Shown: positions 25,926 to 36,080 of the stretch, piece by piece | Position numbering within the stretch: the stretch's first letter is position 1 | How the letters are laid out: each line of letters begins with the position of its first letter | The notes under the pieces: model-generated | What the model was told of the DNA's origin: nothing | Database searches by the model: none | The model's input: only the letters and a program-made list of their open reading frames with translations | Made by a program: the position numbers and the translations under genes | NCBI GenBank assembly: GCA_017992055.1 | Contig: JAGOPK010000001.1 | Span: forward strand, 744,001-808,000 | Length of the DNA: 64,000 nt | Direction: 5' to 3' | Source: Burkholderiaceae bacterium | GTDB taxonomy: Bacteria > Pseudomonadota > Gammaproteobacteria > Burkholderiales > Burkholderiaceae_C

Positions 25926-26765
25926 ATGAGCCCCAACGAACCCGGCCCCCGCCTGCAGCCGCTGGCCCGGCTGCCGCCACAGCGCCTGGCCGCGCTGCGC
26001 GGCGTATTGACCGACATCGACGACACGCTGACCGCCGATGGCGCCATCGCCCCGGCGGCGCTGGCCGCGCTGGCGGCGCTGCAGGCGAACGGCATTCCGG
26101 TGATCGCCATCACCGGCCGGCCCGCCGGCTGGAGCGAGCCCATGGCCCGGGACTGGCCGGTGGCGGCCATCGTGGCCGAGAACGGCGCGGTGATGCTGCG
26201 CCGCGATCCCGCGGCGGCCGATGGCCTGCGGCGCGACTTCGTCGATGACGCGCCCAAGCGCGCGGCCAACGCCCGCCGCCTGCAGGCCTGCGCGGCGGCG
26301 GTGCTGGCCGGCGTGCCCGGCGCCAGGCTGGCCACCGACAGTGCCGGCCGCCTGACCGACATCGCCATCGACCACGGCGAGCATGCCCACCTGGACGAGC
26401 CCCGCATCCAGCAGGTGCAGGCGCTGATGCGCGCCCATGGGCTGACGGCCACCGTCAGCTCCATCCACATCAACGGCTGGATCGGCGGGCACAGCAAGTG
26501 GACGGCCGCGGCCTGGGCCGTGCGGCAGACCCAGGGGCTGGACTTCGATCCGGCCGAGTGGGTCTATGTCGGCGACTCCACCAACGACCAGCTGATGTTC
26601 GAGCGCATGCCGCTGAGCGTGGGCGTGGCCAACATCGCGCGCTTCGTGCCGCAGCTGCGCTGGCTGCCGGGCTGGGTGACGCAAGGCCTGCGCGGCGAGG
26701 GCTTTGCCGAGCTGGCCGCGGCCGTGCTGGCGGCACGCGGCCGGGCCGGCCCGCCGCTCAGCTGA
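25926..26765 (+). CDS. HAD superfamily (IIB) phosphatase
   Basis: A 279-residue HAD hydrolase. Motif I is [12 protein letters not shown] (nucleophile Asp and acid Asp). Motif II is the ITGRP block. Motif IV is [15 protein letters not shown]. The cap between them resembles type IIB sugar-phosphate phosphatases such as the mannosyl-3-phosphoglycerate or trehalose phosphatase groups. The substrate is unknown. It is divergent from ppk2, with 106 bases between the annotated starts. Its end overlaps the stop of cheB by eight bases tail to tail. The ATG at 25926 is preferred to an earlier start that lacks family residues. Confidence 0.85.
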   Translation: MSPNEPGPRLQPLARLPPQRLAALRGVLTDIDDTLTADGAIAPAALAALAALQANGIPVIAITGRPAGWSEPMARDWPVAAIVAENGAVMLRRDPAAADGLRRDFVDDAPKRAANARRLQACAAAVLAGVPGARLATDSAGRLTDIAIDHGEHAHLDEPRIQQVQALMRAHGLTATVSSIHINGWIGGHSKWTAAAWAVRQTQGLDFDPAEWVYVGDSTNDQLMFERMPLSVGVANIARFVPQLRWLPGWVTQGLRGEGFAELAAAVLAARGRAGPPLS

Positions 26766-27843
26766 GCTGGGACAGGATCTCGCGTGCCACGTTGTCCAGC
26801 GGCACGCTGCGCTCCACGCCGCCGCGCTTGACCGCCTCCTTGGGCATGCCGTAGACCACGCAGCTGGCCTCGTCCTGGGCCAGCGTGCGGGCGCCGGCCT
26901 GGCGCATCTCCAGCAGGCCGGCGGCGCCGTCGTCGCCCATGCCGGTCATGATGATGCCCAGGGCATTGGCGCCGCTGGCCTTGGCCACCGAGCGGAACAG
27001 CACGTCCACCGACGGCCGGTGGCGGTTGACCACCGGGCCGTCGACCACGTCCACATGGTATTGGGCGCCGCTGCGGCGCAGCAGCATGTGGCGGCCACCC
27101 GGCGCGATCAGCGCGCGGCCGGGCATCACGCGGTCGTTGGGCTCGGCCTCCTTGACCTGGATCTGGCACAGGCTGTCCAGCCGCGCGGCAAAGGCGGCGG
27201 TGAACTTCTCGGGCATGTGCTGCACGATGACGATGCCCGGGCAGACCCGCGGCAGGCTGGTCAGCACCTGCTCCAGCGCCTGCGTGCCGCCGGTGGAGGT
27301 GCCCAGCGCGATCACCCGCTCGGTGGTCTGCACCATGGCCCGGCCCGAGGCCGGCGCCAGGATGGCATCGGCATTCAGCTTGGGCGGGGCGCTCAGCGGC
27401 GCATTCAACGGCGCCTGCGCCGAGCGTGCCGCCAGCCGCCGCACATTGGCCTTGGCCGCGGCGCGCACGGTGGCGATCAGGTCGTCGCTGCCCTCCTGCA
27501 GGAACTGCTTGAGCCCCAGCTTGGGCTTGGTGACGATGGCCACCGCACCGGCGGCCATGGCTTCCATGGTGGTCTTGGCGCCGCGCTCGGTGAGCGTGGA
27601 GCAGATCACCACCGGCGTCGGCCGCTCGGCCATGATCTTCTTCAGGAAGGTGATGCCGTCCATGCGCGGCATCTCCACGTCGAGCACGATCACATCGGGC
27701 CAGGCCTGCTTGAGCCGCTCGATGGCCAGCAGCGGATCGGCCACCGCGGCCTGCACCGCGATGCCCTGGGCCGCGCCCAGCAGGCCGGTCAGCACCTGGC
27801 GCACCACGGCCGAATCGTCGACCACCATCACCTTGATGCTCAC
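26758..27843 (-). CDS. cheB: Chemotaxis response regulator protein-glutamate methylesterase
   Basis: A 361-residue CheB. The receiver domain has the phospho-acceptor Asp55 in [13 protein letters not shown]. After a linker comes the methylesterase domain with Ser183 in [13 protein letters not shown], His in [12 protein letters not shown], and Asp in [13 protein letters not shown], the full catalytic triad. It demethylates or deamidates receptor glutamates. The GTG start (27841-27843) overlaps the cheR stop as GTGA, so the two adaptation enzymes are coupled. It is the last gene of the cluster. Confidence 0.95.
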   Translation of the reverse strand: MSIKVMVVDDSAVVRQVLTGLLGAAQGIAVQAAVADPLLAIERLKQAWPDVIVLDVEMPRMDGITFLKKIMAERPTPVVICSTLTERGAKTTMEAMAAGAVAIVTKPKLGLKQFLQEGSDDLIATVRAAAKANVRRLAARSAQAPLNAPLSAPPKLNADAILAPASGRAMVQTTERVIALGTSTGGTQALEQVLTSLPRVCPGIVIVQHMPEKFTAAFAARLDSLCQIQVKEAEPNDRVMPGRALIAPGGRHMLLRRSGAQYHVDVVDGPVVNRHRPSVDVLFRSVAKASGANALGIIMTGMGDDGAAGLLEMRQAGARTLAQDEASCVVYGMPKEAVKRGGVERSVPLDNVAREILSQLS

Positions 27844-28706
27844 GGCAGCTCCTGCAGCAGCTCGTCGGACTGGCGTCGGCCCAGGCGCGCGGCGCGCTCG
27901 TCGCGGCGCCGGTAGACCGAGGGGCAGACCGCGTCCAGCGGCGCGCTGATGTCGTTCAGGCTCTCGGAATGGCCGATGAAGAACAGGCCGCCGGGCTTGA
28001 GCAGGCCGATCACCCGGCGCACCACCTCGCGCTTGGTGTCGCGGTTGAAGTAGATCAGCACGTTGCGCAGGAACACCACGTCGAACTGGCCCAGCGCCGG
28101 CAGCGGTGCAATCAGGTTGGCATGCACGAAGCGCACGCGCTGGCGCAGGTTGCGCTCGACCAGCAGGGTGCCGTCCTGCTCGCCCAGGCCGCGCAGACAA
28201 TAGCGCCTGAGCAGATGGGGCGGGATGTGGCGCGCCCGCTCCATCGGGTAATGGCCTTGCCGGGCACGGGCCACGATGCGCGAGCTGATGTCGGTGCCCA
28301 CCACCTCCCACGGCGCCTCGCCCAGCACCTCGGCCAGCACCATGGCGGCGCTGTAGGCCTCTTCGCCGGAGGAGCTGGCGGCGCTCCACACGCGCAGCGG
28401 CGCGCCGCCGTCGCGGGCTGCGTCGCGGGCCACGTCGCGCAGCAGGTCGAAGTGCTTGGCCTCGCGGAAGAAGTAGGTCTCGTTGGTGGTCAGCAGGTCC
28501 ACCGCGGTCTGCACCTCCTGGGCCTCGTGGCCGGACAGCAGCAGGCGGTGGTAGTCACCAAAGCTGTTCAGGCCACGCTGCACCAGGCGCTTGGACAGGC
28601 GCCCGGTCACCAGGGCGCGCTTGGAGTCGGCGATGGTGATGCCGGCGCGCTCGAAGATGAAGCGCTGGAACTGCGCGAACTCCTGATCGGTGATGGCGAT
28701 CGTCAT
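27840..28706 (-). CDS. cheR: Chemotaxis protein methyltransferase
   Basis: A 288-residue SAM-dependent methyltransferase for receptor glutamates. The N-terminal four-helix domain includes [16 protein letters not shown]. Then [36 protein letters not shown] (SAM loop), [19 protein letters not shown] and [22 protein letters not shown], standard CheR blocks, follow. It is coupled to cheB by a four-base overlap and follows the receptor gene after 24 bases. The aromatic C-terminal peptides of the two adjacent receptors would be its docking partners. Confidence 0.95.
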   Translation of the reverse strand: MTIAITDQEFAQFQRFIFERAGITIADSKRALVTGRLSKRLVQRGLNSFGDYHRLLLSGHEAQEVQTAVDLLTTNETYFFREAKHFDLLRDVARDAARDGGAPLRVWSAASSSGEEAYSAAMVLAEVLGEAPWEVVGTDISSRIVARARQGHYPMERARHIPPHLLRRYCLRGLGEQDGTLLVERNLRQRVRFVHANLIAPLPALGQFDVVFLRNVLIYFNRDTKREVVRRVIGLLKPGGLFFIGHSESLNDISAPLDAVCPSVYRRRDERAARLGRRQSDELLQELP

Positions 28707-28730
28707 CGGGAAGACCGGGCAAACACAGGG

Positions 28731-30713
28731 TCAGAAGCGGCCGAACTGCGCCTCGTCGGGGCCACCCTCGGCGACCAGGCTGTCGGCGGCACCGGCGGCG
28801 GCCGGCGCGTTGCCGCGGCGGCGTGCCGGGGCCTGGCCGCTGCGCGCGGCGGCGATGGCCGAGCGCGCCACACGCGCCGGCGACGGCGCCGCGCCACGCG
28901 GGGCGCCGCCGGACTGGCCACTGCCCTCGGCATGGTGGAAGAACGAGATCACCTGGCGCAGCTGCTCGGCCTGGCTGCTCATCTCCTCGCTGGTGGCGGC
29001 CAGCTCTTCCGAGCTGGAGGCGGTCTGCTGCGTGGTCTGGCTGAGCTGGCCGACGGCGCCGTTGATCTGGTTCACGCCCGAGCTCTGCTCTTCAGAAGCG
29101 GCGGTGATCTCCTGCACCAGGTCCGAGGTCTTGCGGATGCTGGGCACCATCTCGCCCAGCAGGCTGCCGGCGCGCTCGGCCAGCTCGACGCTGGAGCTGG
29201 CCACGGTGCTGATCTCCTGAGCCGCCACCTGGCTGCGCTCGGCCAGCTTGCGCACCTCGGCGGCCACCACCGCAAAGCCCTTGCCATGCTCGCCGGCACG
29301 GGCGGCCTCGATGGCGGCATTCAGCGCCAGCAGATTGGTCTGGTAGGCGATGTCGTCGATGATGCCGATCTTCTGCGCGATCTGCTTCATCGCCGAGACC
29401 GTGGCCTTGACGGCCTCGCCACCTTCGGCGGCCTGGGACGCGGCCTTGGCGGCCATGCCGTCGGTGACACGCGCGTTTTCGGTGTTCTGCGAGATCGACG
29501 CCGTCATCTGCTCGATCGAGGCGCTGGTCTCTTCGACGCCGGCGGCCTGCTCGCTGGCGGCCTGGCTCAGGGCCTGGGCGGTGGCGCTGATCTCTTCCGA
29601 CGCGCTGACCAGCGACTCGGCGCTGCTGCTCACGTCGCCCACCACTTGCGACAGGCGCTGCACGGTGTTGTTGACATAGTCCTTCATCTCGCCGAACGCG
29701 CCCTGGTACTGGCCACGGATGCTCTGGCTCAGATCGCCCGAGGCCATCGCACCCATCACCTGCACCACCTCGGAGACGCTGCGGCCGGTGGTCTCGACCA
29801 GGCTGTTGACGCCCTCGGCCATCTCCAGCTGGAAGCCGCGCAGGCCCTGGGTGGGCACGCGGGCGTCGAAGCGGCCGGCATTGGCCGCATCCACCACCTC
29901 GCGCTGGCCGTCGATGACCTGCTGCAGGCGCTGCGACATGGTCTTCACCGCATGCATCAGGCTGCTCTGGTCGTTGGCGCGCAGCTGGATGTCGCTGCTC
30001 AGGTCGCCATCGGCCACACGCTGCAGCAGGGCCGAGGCGTCGTGCGGATCACCGCCCAGCTGACGGCCGACGATGCGTGTCACACCCAGGCCCAGGCCGG
30101 CGGCCACCAGCACCGAGCCGCCAATGACCACCAGCATCACGGTGACGGCACGCTCTATCGAGGCGGTGGCGGCGGCATTGTTGGCCTCGGCCTGGCTGGC
30201 CAGGTCGGCGACGATGTCGTTGAGCAGGTTCTCGATGTTGTTGACCGCCTTGCGCGTCTGGTTGTTGCTCAGCGCCGAGGCATCGCCGGCCTTGCCGGCC
30301 AGGGCCAGCGCCACCACCTGCTCATGCAGGCGCAGGTACTCGGGCATCTGCTTGTCGATCTCGGCCAGCAGCGACCTTTCCTTGTCGGACATATTGGTCT
30401 TGCGGTACTTGTCCAGCGACTTGTTCAGCTTGTCCAGATGGGTGCCGCTGCGCTTGACGGTGTCCTCGATCTCGGCCTTGTCGTCCATGCCGGTGACGCG
30501 CACATAGGCCCGCGAATGGGCACCGACGCGGGTGATGGCCTCGGAGATCATCTGCGCCGGCAGCACCGAGTCGTTGTAGGTGGTGTGCACGCGCTGGCCG
30601 ATGTCGCGGGCCTGGAGCAGGCCGTACAGCCCCACCGCGGCGGTGATCGCCGAGCAGGTGAGAAAGGTCAGCAGCAGCTTGTGCGCCAGCTTGAGGCGGA
30701 GGAACCAGTTCAT
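28731..30713 (-). CDS. Methyl-accepting chemotaxis protein (660 residues)
   Basis: A transmembrane receptor. The first membrane helix is at residues 12-32. A periplasmic helical sensor region spans about 33-185. A second membrane helix ([22 protein letters not shown]) is about 190-212, then HAMP-like segments and a cytoplasmic signalling hairpin with [33 protein letters not shown] in spans. The tail is a long Ala/Pro/Arg-rich linker ending in DEAQFGRF. The final QFGRF has aromatic residues at positions 2 and 5, like the CheR-tethering pentapeptide of E. coli receptors. The signalling half is nearly identical to that of the receptor at 31378-33054. The ligand is unknown. Confidence 0.93.
   Translation of the reverse strand: MNWFLRLKLAHKLLLTFLTCSAITAAVGLYGLLQARDIGQRVHTTYNDSVLPAQMISEAITRVGAHSRAYVRVTGMDDKAEIEDTVKRSGTHLDKLNKSLDKYRKTNMSDKERSLLAEIDKQMPEYLRLHEQVVALALAGKAGDASALSNNQTRKAVNNIENLLNDIVADLASQAEANNAAATASIERAVTVMLVVIGGSVLVAAGLGLGVTRIVGRQLGGDPHDASALLQRVADGDLSSDIQLRANDQSSLMHAVKTMSQRLQQVIDGQREVVDAANAGRFDARVPTQGLRGFQLEMAEGVNSLVETTGRSVSEVVQVMGAMASGDLSQSIRGQYQGAFGEMKDYVNNTVQRLSQVVGDVSSSAESLVSASEEISATAQALSQAASEQAAGVEETSASIEQMTASISQNTENARVTDGMAAKAASQAAEGGEAVKATVSAMKQIAQKIGIIDDIAYQTNLLALNAAIEAARAGEHGKGFAVVAAEVRKLAERSQVAAQEISTVASSSVELAERAGSLLGEMVPSIRKTSDLVQEITAASEEQSSGVNQINGAVGQLSQTTQQTASSSEELAATSEEMSSQAEQLRQVISFFHHAEGSGQSGGAPRGAAPSPARVARSAIAAARSGQAPARRRGNAPAAAGAADSLVAEGGPDEAQFGRF
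28960..29570 (-). repeat. Duplicated MCP signalling module, copy 1
   Basis: This segment is nearly identical at the nucleotide level to 31590-32200 on the same strand, with only scattered, mostly third-position differences. It covers the methylation helices and the signalling tip. The two copies are direct repeats about 2.6 kb apart flanking cheW. Confidence 0.75.
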
Positions 30714-30767
30714 GGTGGGGGTCTGCGCAGGGAAGGGGTGAGGGGCGGGGCGGCTGGGGACTGGAGC

Positions 30768-31343
30768 TCAGTGGGCCAGGGCGGGTGCGGCCGGAGCGAT
30801 CAGGGTCGGCGCGGCCTCGGCGGCGGGCTCGGTCTCGACCAGCTCGTCCAGGGCCAGGGCATGGCGGGTGTCGAGCAGGATCACGAAGCGCTCCTTGACC
30901 TTGCCCATGCCGAGGATGAAGTCGGCGCGGATGCGCGTGCCGAAGCTGGGCGGCGGCTCGATGTCGCCGGTCGGGATGTCGATGACCTCGTTGACCGCAT
31001 CGACCACCAGGCCCACGACCTGGCGCTCGCCGTCCTGCTCCAGCTCGACGATGACCACGCAGGTGCGCTTGCCCACCGGGCTGCTGGGCCGGCCGAAGCG
31101 CGCCAGCAGGTCCATCACCGGCACCACCGCGCCGCGCAGGTTGATCACGCCACGCACGCAGGCCGGCATCATCGGCACCTCGGTCAGCGCCGGGTACTCG
31201 ATGATCTCCTTGATGCTGAGGATGCCGATGGCGAACATCTCGCCGGCGAGCATGAAGGTCAGGTACTGCACCGGCTCGGTGGTGGCGGCCGGCGGCGTGG
31301 CCGGGCTGCGCGAGGCTTGGCGAATCTGCAGGGCATTGCTCAT
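30768..31343 (-). CDS. cheW: Chemotaxis coupling protein
   Basis: A 191-residue CheW starting at the ATG at 31341-31343. An Ala/Thr-rich leader of about 25 residues precedes the SH3-like core: VQYLTFMLAGEMFAIGILSIKEIIEYPALTEVPMMPACVRGVINLRGAVVPVMDL in spans. The core then has VGLVVDAVNEVIDIP and FVILLDTRHAL. It bridges receptors and CheA. It lies between the two paralogous receptor genes. The tail is Ala/Pro-rich and of no known function. Confidence 0.94.
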   Translation of the reverse strand: MSNALQIRQASRSPATPPAATTEPVQYLTFMLAGEMFAIGILSIKEIIEYPALTEVPMMPACVRGVINLRGAVVPVMDLLARFGRPSSPVGKRTCVVIVELEQDGERQVVGLVVDAVNEVIDIPTGDIEPPPSFGTRIRADFILGMGKVKERFVILLDTRHALALDELVETEPAAEAAPTLIAPAAPALAH

Positions 31344-31377
31344 TGCGGGCTCTTCTCTGGGGACGTCAAGGCGGGGT

Positions 31378-33054
31378 TCAGAACGAGGTGAAGCTGGCTT
31401 CGTCGACTTCGGCATCGCCGGCCGTGCTGCGCTGGCGCGGGGCCGGCTTGGCGCGGCGCGCCGAGCTGCGGGCCGAGTTGCTGGCCGACTGGATGGCGCG
31501 GCGGGCCGGCGCCGCGGCCTGGCCGGCGCCCGGGCCGGCGGTGTCGGAGCCCAGGCGGAAGAAGGCCATGCTGCGCTGCAGCTGCTCGGCCTGGCTGCTC
31601 ATCTCTTCGCTGGTGGCGGCCAGCTCTTCGGAGCTGGAGGCGGTCTGCTGCGTGGTCTGGCTGAGCTGGCCGACCGCGGCATTGATCTGCTTGACGCCCG
31701 AGGTCTGCTCTTCGGACGCGGCGGTGATCTCCTGCACCAGGTCGGAGGTGCGCTTGATGCTGGGCACCATCTCGCCCAGCAGCTCGCCGGCCTTCTCGGC
31801 CAGCTCGACGCTGGAGCTGGCCACGGTGCTGATCTCCTGGGCCGCGACCTGGCTGCGCTCGGCGAGCTTGCGCACCTCGGCGGCCACCACCGCAAAGCCC
31901 TTGCCATGCTCGCCGGCACGGGCGGCCTCGATGGCGGCATTGAGCGCCAGCAGATTGGTCTGGTAGGCGATGTCGTCGATGATGCCGATCTTCTGCGCGA
32001 TCTGCTTCATCGCCGAGACCGTGGCCTTGACGGCCTCGCCACCCTCGGTGGCCTGGGCCGCGGCCTTGGCCGCCATGCCGTCGGTGACGCGGGCGTTTTC
32101 GGTGTTCTGCGAGATCGAGGCGGTCATTTCCTCGATCGAGGCGCTGGTCTCTTCCACGCCGGCGGCCTGCTCGGCCGAGGCCTGGCTCAGCGACTGGGCG
32201 GTGGCGCTGACCTCGTCGGAGGCGCTGGCCAGAGCCTCGGCGCCGTTGTTGACCTCGCTGACCACCTGGGACAGGCGCTGCACCATGTTCTGCATCGCGC
32301 TCAGCAGCTGCGCCGTCTCGTCCTTGCCCTGGACCTCGACCTGCACGCGCAGATCGCCCTGGGCCAGCGCATCGGCCACCTCGACGGCACGGGTCAGCGG
32401 CCGCGTCACGCTGCGGCTGATCAGCACGCCCAGCACCACGCCCAGCAGCACGCCGCCCAGGGCCAGGCCGATCATCAGGTTGCGGCTTTGCTGGTACAGG
32501 GCCTCGACCTCCTCGTTGGCGGCCTGGGCACGCTTTTCCTTCTGCTCGTTGAGTTCGTCGAAGGCCTTCACCAGCACATCGGCCGACTGGCGCACCTTGC
32601 CCATGGCCTGGTCCAGTTCCACGTCCTGCTTGTGCAGCGACTTCTTCGCCGCCAGGGCCATGGTCTCGGCCATGTCCTGCTGGTAGGCGCCCCAGACCTG
32701 GTCGACCTGGGCAAACAGCTGCTTGGCGCGGTCGGACACGAACAGCGGCTTGGCTTGCTCGATGCGCTCCTTGGCGACGGCCGACTGCTTCTTCAGCGAA
32801 GCCAGGTGCTGGGCGCGCTCTTCTTCGCTGTGGGCGAGCAGGAAGTTGGAGCGTGCGCGGCCGATCGAGATCAGCGCCACGTTGGCGTCCTTGATGTGGG
32901 CCAGGCCCATCAGCTCGCGCGAGTACATGGCCTCGGCCAGCTCGTTCATCTGCGCCGAACTGCGCAGCGCCACACCGCCGACGACGGCGGCGATCAGCGC
33001 GGTGAGGATGAAGCCGGCGATCAGCCGCGTGCCGATCTTGAAACGTGAGAACAT
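31378..33054 (-). CDS. Methyl-accepting chemotaxis protein (558 residues)
   Basis: A receptor with an N-terminal membrane helix (residues 10-30) and a 4-helix-bundle sensor (about 35-185: [24 protein letters not shown] is typical of 4HB_MCP). A second membrane helix is at about 190-210, then HAMP ([23 protein letters not shown]) and a signalling hairpin nearly identical to the neighbouring receptor. The tail is Arg/Ala/Ser-rich and ends VDEASFTSF. The last five residues SFTSF again have the aromatic-x-x-aromatic CheR-tether form. Confidence 0.94.
   Translation of the reverse strand: MFSRFKIGTRLIAGFILTALIAAVVGGVALRSSAQMNELAEAMYSRELMGLAHIKDANVALISIGRARSNFLLAHSEEERAQHLASLKKQSAVAKERIEQAKPLFVSDRAKQLFAQVDQVWGAYQQDMAETMALAAKKSLHKQDVELDQAMGKVRQSADVLVKAFDELNEQKEKRAQAANEEVEALYQQSRNLMIGLALGGVLLGVVLGVLISRSVTRPLTRAVEVADALAQGDLRVQVEVQGKDETAQLLSAMQNMVQRLSQVVSEVNNGAEALASASDEVSATAQSLSQASAEQAAGVEETSASIEEMTASISQNTENARVTDGMAAKAAAQATEGGEAVKATVSAMKQIAQKIGIIDDIAYQTNLLALNAAIEAARAGEHGKGFAVVAAEVRKLAERSQVAAQEISTVASSSVELAEKAGELLGEMVPSIKRTSDLVQEITAASEEQTSGVKQINAAVGQLSQTTQQTASSSEELAATSEEMSSQAEQLQRSMAFFRLGSDTAGPGAGQAAAPARRAIQSASNSARSSARRAKPAPRQRSTAGDAEVDEASFTSF
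31590..32200 (-). repeat. Duplicated MCP signalling module, copy 2
   Basis: Direct repeat partner of 28960-29570 (see that entry). The similarity drops sharply on both sides, in the HAMP-proximal part and in the C-terminal linker. This suggests recent duplication or continuing gene conversion limited to the signalling module. Confidence 0.75.
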
Positions 33055-33106
33055 GACGCAACTCCCTTGGTTGGCTGTGGTGTCCGGTGGTGGCCGGGCC
33101 GTGGAT

Positions 33107-35326
33107 TCAGGCGCCCTGGGTCTGGGCCAGCGTGTCGGGGGCCACTGCGCTGGCAGCCTCCTGCAACAGCGCCGGCACGTCCAGGATCAGCGCCACTTCG
33201 CCGCTGCCCAGGATGGTGGAGCCGCTGACCGCGCGCACGCGCTGGAACATCTTGCCCAGCGGCTTGATCACCGTCTGCAGTTCGCCGTGCAGTGCATCGA
33301 CCACCACACCGGCCTTGCGCCGGCCATGGCGCACGACGACGATGTTCTGCCGCGGCGGCACCTCGCCGGCCTGGCCCAGGTCGAACACCTCGCGCAGGCG
33401 CACAAAGGGCAGCACCTCGCCGCGCAGGTTGGTGTAGTGCTGGCCGGCCTCGCAGCTGTAGGCCACGCACTCCTCCACCATGTCCAGCGGGATCACGAAG
33501 GTGGAGCCGCCGGCCGAGACCTGGAAGCCGTTGATGATGGCCAGGGTGAGCGGCAACCGCACGGTGACGGTGGTGCCCTGGCCCTCGATGCTGTGCACGT
33601 CGACGCTGCCGCGCAGCGCCGTGATGTTGCTCTTGACCACGTCCATGCCGACGCCGCGGCCGGACAGGTTGGTCACCGCCTCGGCGGTGGAGAAGCCGGG
33701 CTCGAAGATCAGCGCATAGACCTCGCCGTCGCTGAGCACGCGGCCGGGCTCGACCAGGCCGCGCTCGACGGCCTTGGCCAGGATGCGCTCGCGCTTCAGG
33801 CCGCCGCCGTCGTCGCCGACCTCGATCACGATGCTGCCCGAGTCGTGGTAGGCGTTCAGGCTCACCGTGCCCTGGGCCGGCTTGCCCTGGGCCAGGCGCT
33901 GCTCGACCGGCTCGATGCCATGGTCCATGGCATTGCGCACCAGGTGGGTCAGCGGGTCGCCGATCTTCTCGACCACGGTCTTGTCCAGCTCGGTGTCCTC
34001 GCCCGACAGCTGCAGCGCGATGTCCTTGCCCAGCTCGCGGGCCACGTCGTGCACCACGCGCTGGAAGCGGCTGAAGGTGGCGCCGATCTTCACCATGCGC
34101 AGCTGCAGCGCGCTGTCGCGCACGCTCTCGACCAGCTGGCTGACGGCGCTGCTGTATTCGATCAGGTCCGCATCGCGGCTGCGGCGCGAGGCCAGGCTGG
34201 CGCTGGCCGAGGCGATGATCAGCTCGCCGATCTGGTTGATCAGCTGGTCCAGCTTGGCCGCATCCACGCGCACCGAGGCCGATTCCTGGTGCCGCGCCTC
34301 GCGCACCTGGCTCTGCTTGCGCAGGGCCGCGTCCACCACCACCGGCGGCACCGCGCCCTGGGCCACCAGGATCTCGCCCAGCGGCGGTGCGGCCTCGCCG
34401 CTGCGCTGCTGCACCTGCAGCGCACGCGCCAGCTCGGCCTCGGTCAGCGTGCCGCAGCGGCTGAGGATCTCGCCCACCCGCGACGGGCCCTCGGGCAGCT
34501 CGGCGATCAGCTGCAGGTAGTCGGCGATGCGGCTGTGCGGCGGCACGATGGCGATGCGGCACTCGTCCTGCACGAACTCGAACACCGAGGCGATCTCGGC
34601 CTTGCTGGCCGCGCTCTCGAAGGCGATCTCGAAGCCCAGGTAGCACTGCTCGGCATCCAGCTCGGCCAGCGGCGGCAGCGCGTCGGCGACGGTGACGATG
34701 GCGGCGATGCGGCCCAGCTTGCCCAGGTAGCGCAGAAAGGCCGCCGGGTCCATGCCGTTGCGCAGCACGTCGGGGCCGAAGCGCAGCGACAGATGCCAGT
34801 GCTGGGCATGGGCCGCGCCCTCGCCGGTGGCCGGGCCGGGCGGCACCGGCGCGCCGTCCTGCAGGCCGCCTTGGGCGCTGGTCTGGGAGGTCAGGGCCAT
34901 GGCCGGCACGGTGGCGGGTGAGGCGCCCCCGGCCATCGCCGCCTGCAGGCCTTCCAGCAGCGGCCGGCCTTCCTGCTCCAGGCCGTCGTCGCTGTCCAGC
35001 TCGCCGGCCTCGACCGCATCCACCTGGCGCTTGCTGTGGTCGGCGCAGCCCAGCAGCAGGGCCACCAGGTCGGGGTTCAGCGCCAGCGTCTGCTCGCGCA
35101 CCCGGTCCAGCAGGCTCTCGACCACATGGGTGAAGTGCACGATGCGGTCCAGGCCGAACAGGCCGGCCGAGCCCTTGATGGTGTGGGCGGCGCGGAAGAT
35201 GGCGTTGATGGCCTCGGCCTCGGGCTGGGCCGGGTCCAGGTCCAGCAGCGCGGCCTCCATGTCGTCGAGCAGCTCGCGCGCCTCGACGATGAAGGTGTGG
35301 ATCGCCTGGTCCATGGCGTCTGACAT
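33107..35326 (-). CDS. cheA: Chemotaxis histidine kinase
   Basis: A 739-residue CheA. The N-terminal HPt domain has the phosphorylated His48 in [16 protein letters not shown] region at about 170-330 ([24 protein letters not shown]...CYLGFEIAF...[11 protein letters not shown]) is the spacer seen in non-enteric CheA proteins. It is followed by the dimerisation helices ([19 protein letters not shown]), the ATPase domain ([23 protein letters not shown]-like [25 protein letters not shown]) and the C-terminal CheW-like domain. It should phosphorylate the adjacent CheY and CheB. The start at 35324-35326 gives the expected HPt N-terminus. Confidence 0.95.
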   Translation of the reverse strand: MSDAMDQAIHTFIVEARELLDDMEAALLDLDPAQPEAEAINAIFRAAHTIKGSAGLFGLDRIVHFTHVVESLLDRVREQTLALNPDLVALLLGCADHSKRQVDAVEAGELDSDDGLEQEGRPLLEGLQAAMAGGASPATVPAMALTSQTSAQGGLQDGAPVPPGPATGEGAAHAQHWHLSLRFGPDVLRNGMDPAAFLRYLGKLGRIAAIVTVADALPPLAELDAEQCYLGFEIAFESAASKAEIASVFEFVQDECRIAIVPPHSRIADYLQLIAELPEGPSRVGEILSRCGTLTEAELARALQVQQRSGEAAPPLGEILVAQGAVPPVVVDAALRKQSQVREARHQESASVRVDAAKLDQLINQIGELIIASASASLASRRSRDADLIEYSSAVSQLVESVRDSALQLRMVKIGATFSRFQRVVHDVARELGKDIALQLSGEDTELDKTVVEKIGDPLTHLVRNAMDHGIEPVEQRLAQGKPAQGTVSLNAYHDSGSIVIEVGDDGGGLKRERILAKAVERGLVEPGRVLSDGEVYALIFEPGFSTAEAVTNLSGRGVGMDVVKSNITALRGSVDVHSIEGQGTTVTVRLPLTLAIINGFQVSAGGSTFVIPLDMVEECVAYSCEAGQHYTNLRGEVLPFVRLREVFDLGQAGEVPPRQNIVVVRHGRRKAGVVVDALHGELQTVIKPLGKMFQRVRAVSGSTILGSGEVALILDVPALLQEAASAVAPDTLAQTQGA

Positions 35327-35364
35327 GGCGGGTTCTTTCGCGGGTCGGGTGGCGGGGCCGGGCT

Positions 35365-35694
35365 TCAGGCGGTGGCCACGAGCAGGGGGTCGTCGAGCTG
35401 GGCGGCCAGATCGAACAGCGCGATCAGGTCCAGCACCGCCGGGCTGTGGTCGGTGAACTGCAGCTGACAGCCACGCTGGGCGGCCAGGGCCTTGGCCGCC
35501 AGCAGCAGCTGGGCACCGGCCGAGTCGATCTCGCTGACCTCGGCCAGGCCGATGCGCAGCGTGGCGCCCGCCGGCGTGGCCTGCAGCAGGTCCAGCAGCC
35601 ACTGGCGCAGCTCGGCGGCGCGGTAGATGCTCAGCTCGCCGCTGATGGCCAGCGGGCCGTCGGCGGCCGGGGCCAGCGGGGCGTCGGCGCTCAT
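35365..35694 (-). CDS. STAS domain protein (anti-sigma factor antagonist-like)
   Basis: A 109-residue single STAS domain. ISGELSIYRAAELRQWLLDLL begins the fold. EVSEIDSAGAQLLLAAKALA carries the DSAG loop whose serine is the phosphorylation site in SpoIIAA-type antagonists. Its ATG overlaps the stop of cheY (ATGA), and cheA follows after 38 bases. A STAS protein inside a chemotaxis operon suggests an additional partner-switching or receptor-array role. No kinase or phosphatase partner is in the window. Confidence 0.85.
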   Translation of the reverse strand: MSADAPLAPAADGPLAISGELSIYRAAELRQWLLDLLQATPAGATLRIGLAEVSEIDSAGAQLLLAAKALAAQRGCQLQFTDHSPAVLDLIALFDLAAQLDDPLLVATA

Positions 35695-36068
35695 GGCAGC
35701 ACCAGCTTTTCCACCGCCGACAGCAGCTGCGGCGGGTTGAAGGGCTTGACCACCCAGGCCTTGGCACCGGCGGCCTGGCCTTCGCGCTTCTTGTTCTCCT
35801 GGCTCTCGGTGGTGAGCATGATCACCGGCGTGAAGCGGTAGGCCGGCAGCGCCTTCATGGCCTTGACGAAGCTGATGCCGTCCATGTTGGGCATGTTCAC
35901 GTCGCTGATGACCAGGTTGATCTTCTGCCCGCCCAGGCCTTGCAGCTTGTGCAGAGCCTGGGCGCCGTCGCCGGCCTCCAGCACCTGGTAGCCGGCGCCC
36001 TTCAGCGCAATGCCGACCACCTGCCGCACCGAGGCGGAGTCGTCGACGATCAGGATGGTCTTGGCCAT
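35691..36068 (-). CDS. cheY: CheY-like single-domain response regulator
   Basis: A 125-residue receiver. The acidic pair is in LIVDDSASVR, phospho-acceptor Asp56 in LVISDVNMPNMDG, Thr in IMLTTES and Lys in WVVKPFNP. There is no output domain, so it is a CheY that would act on the flagellar motor or another target. It is coupled to the STAS gene by a four-base overlap and follows the MCP-like gene after 12 bases. Confidence 0.94.
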   Translation of the reverse strand: MAKTILIVDDSASVRQVVGIALKGAGYQVLEAGDGAQALHKLQGLGGQKINLVISDVNMPNMDGISFVKAMKALPAYRFTPVIMLTTESQENKKREGQAAGAKAWVVKPFNPPQLLSAVEKLVLP

Positions 36069-36080
36069 GTGGCGGCTCCC

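Noticed and set aside
27969-31391. An 1140-codon plus-strand open frame across cheB, cheR and a receptor gene.
   Set aside because: It lies opposite several conserved genes, and its repeats are the antisense of the receptor coiled coils.
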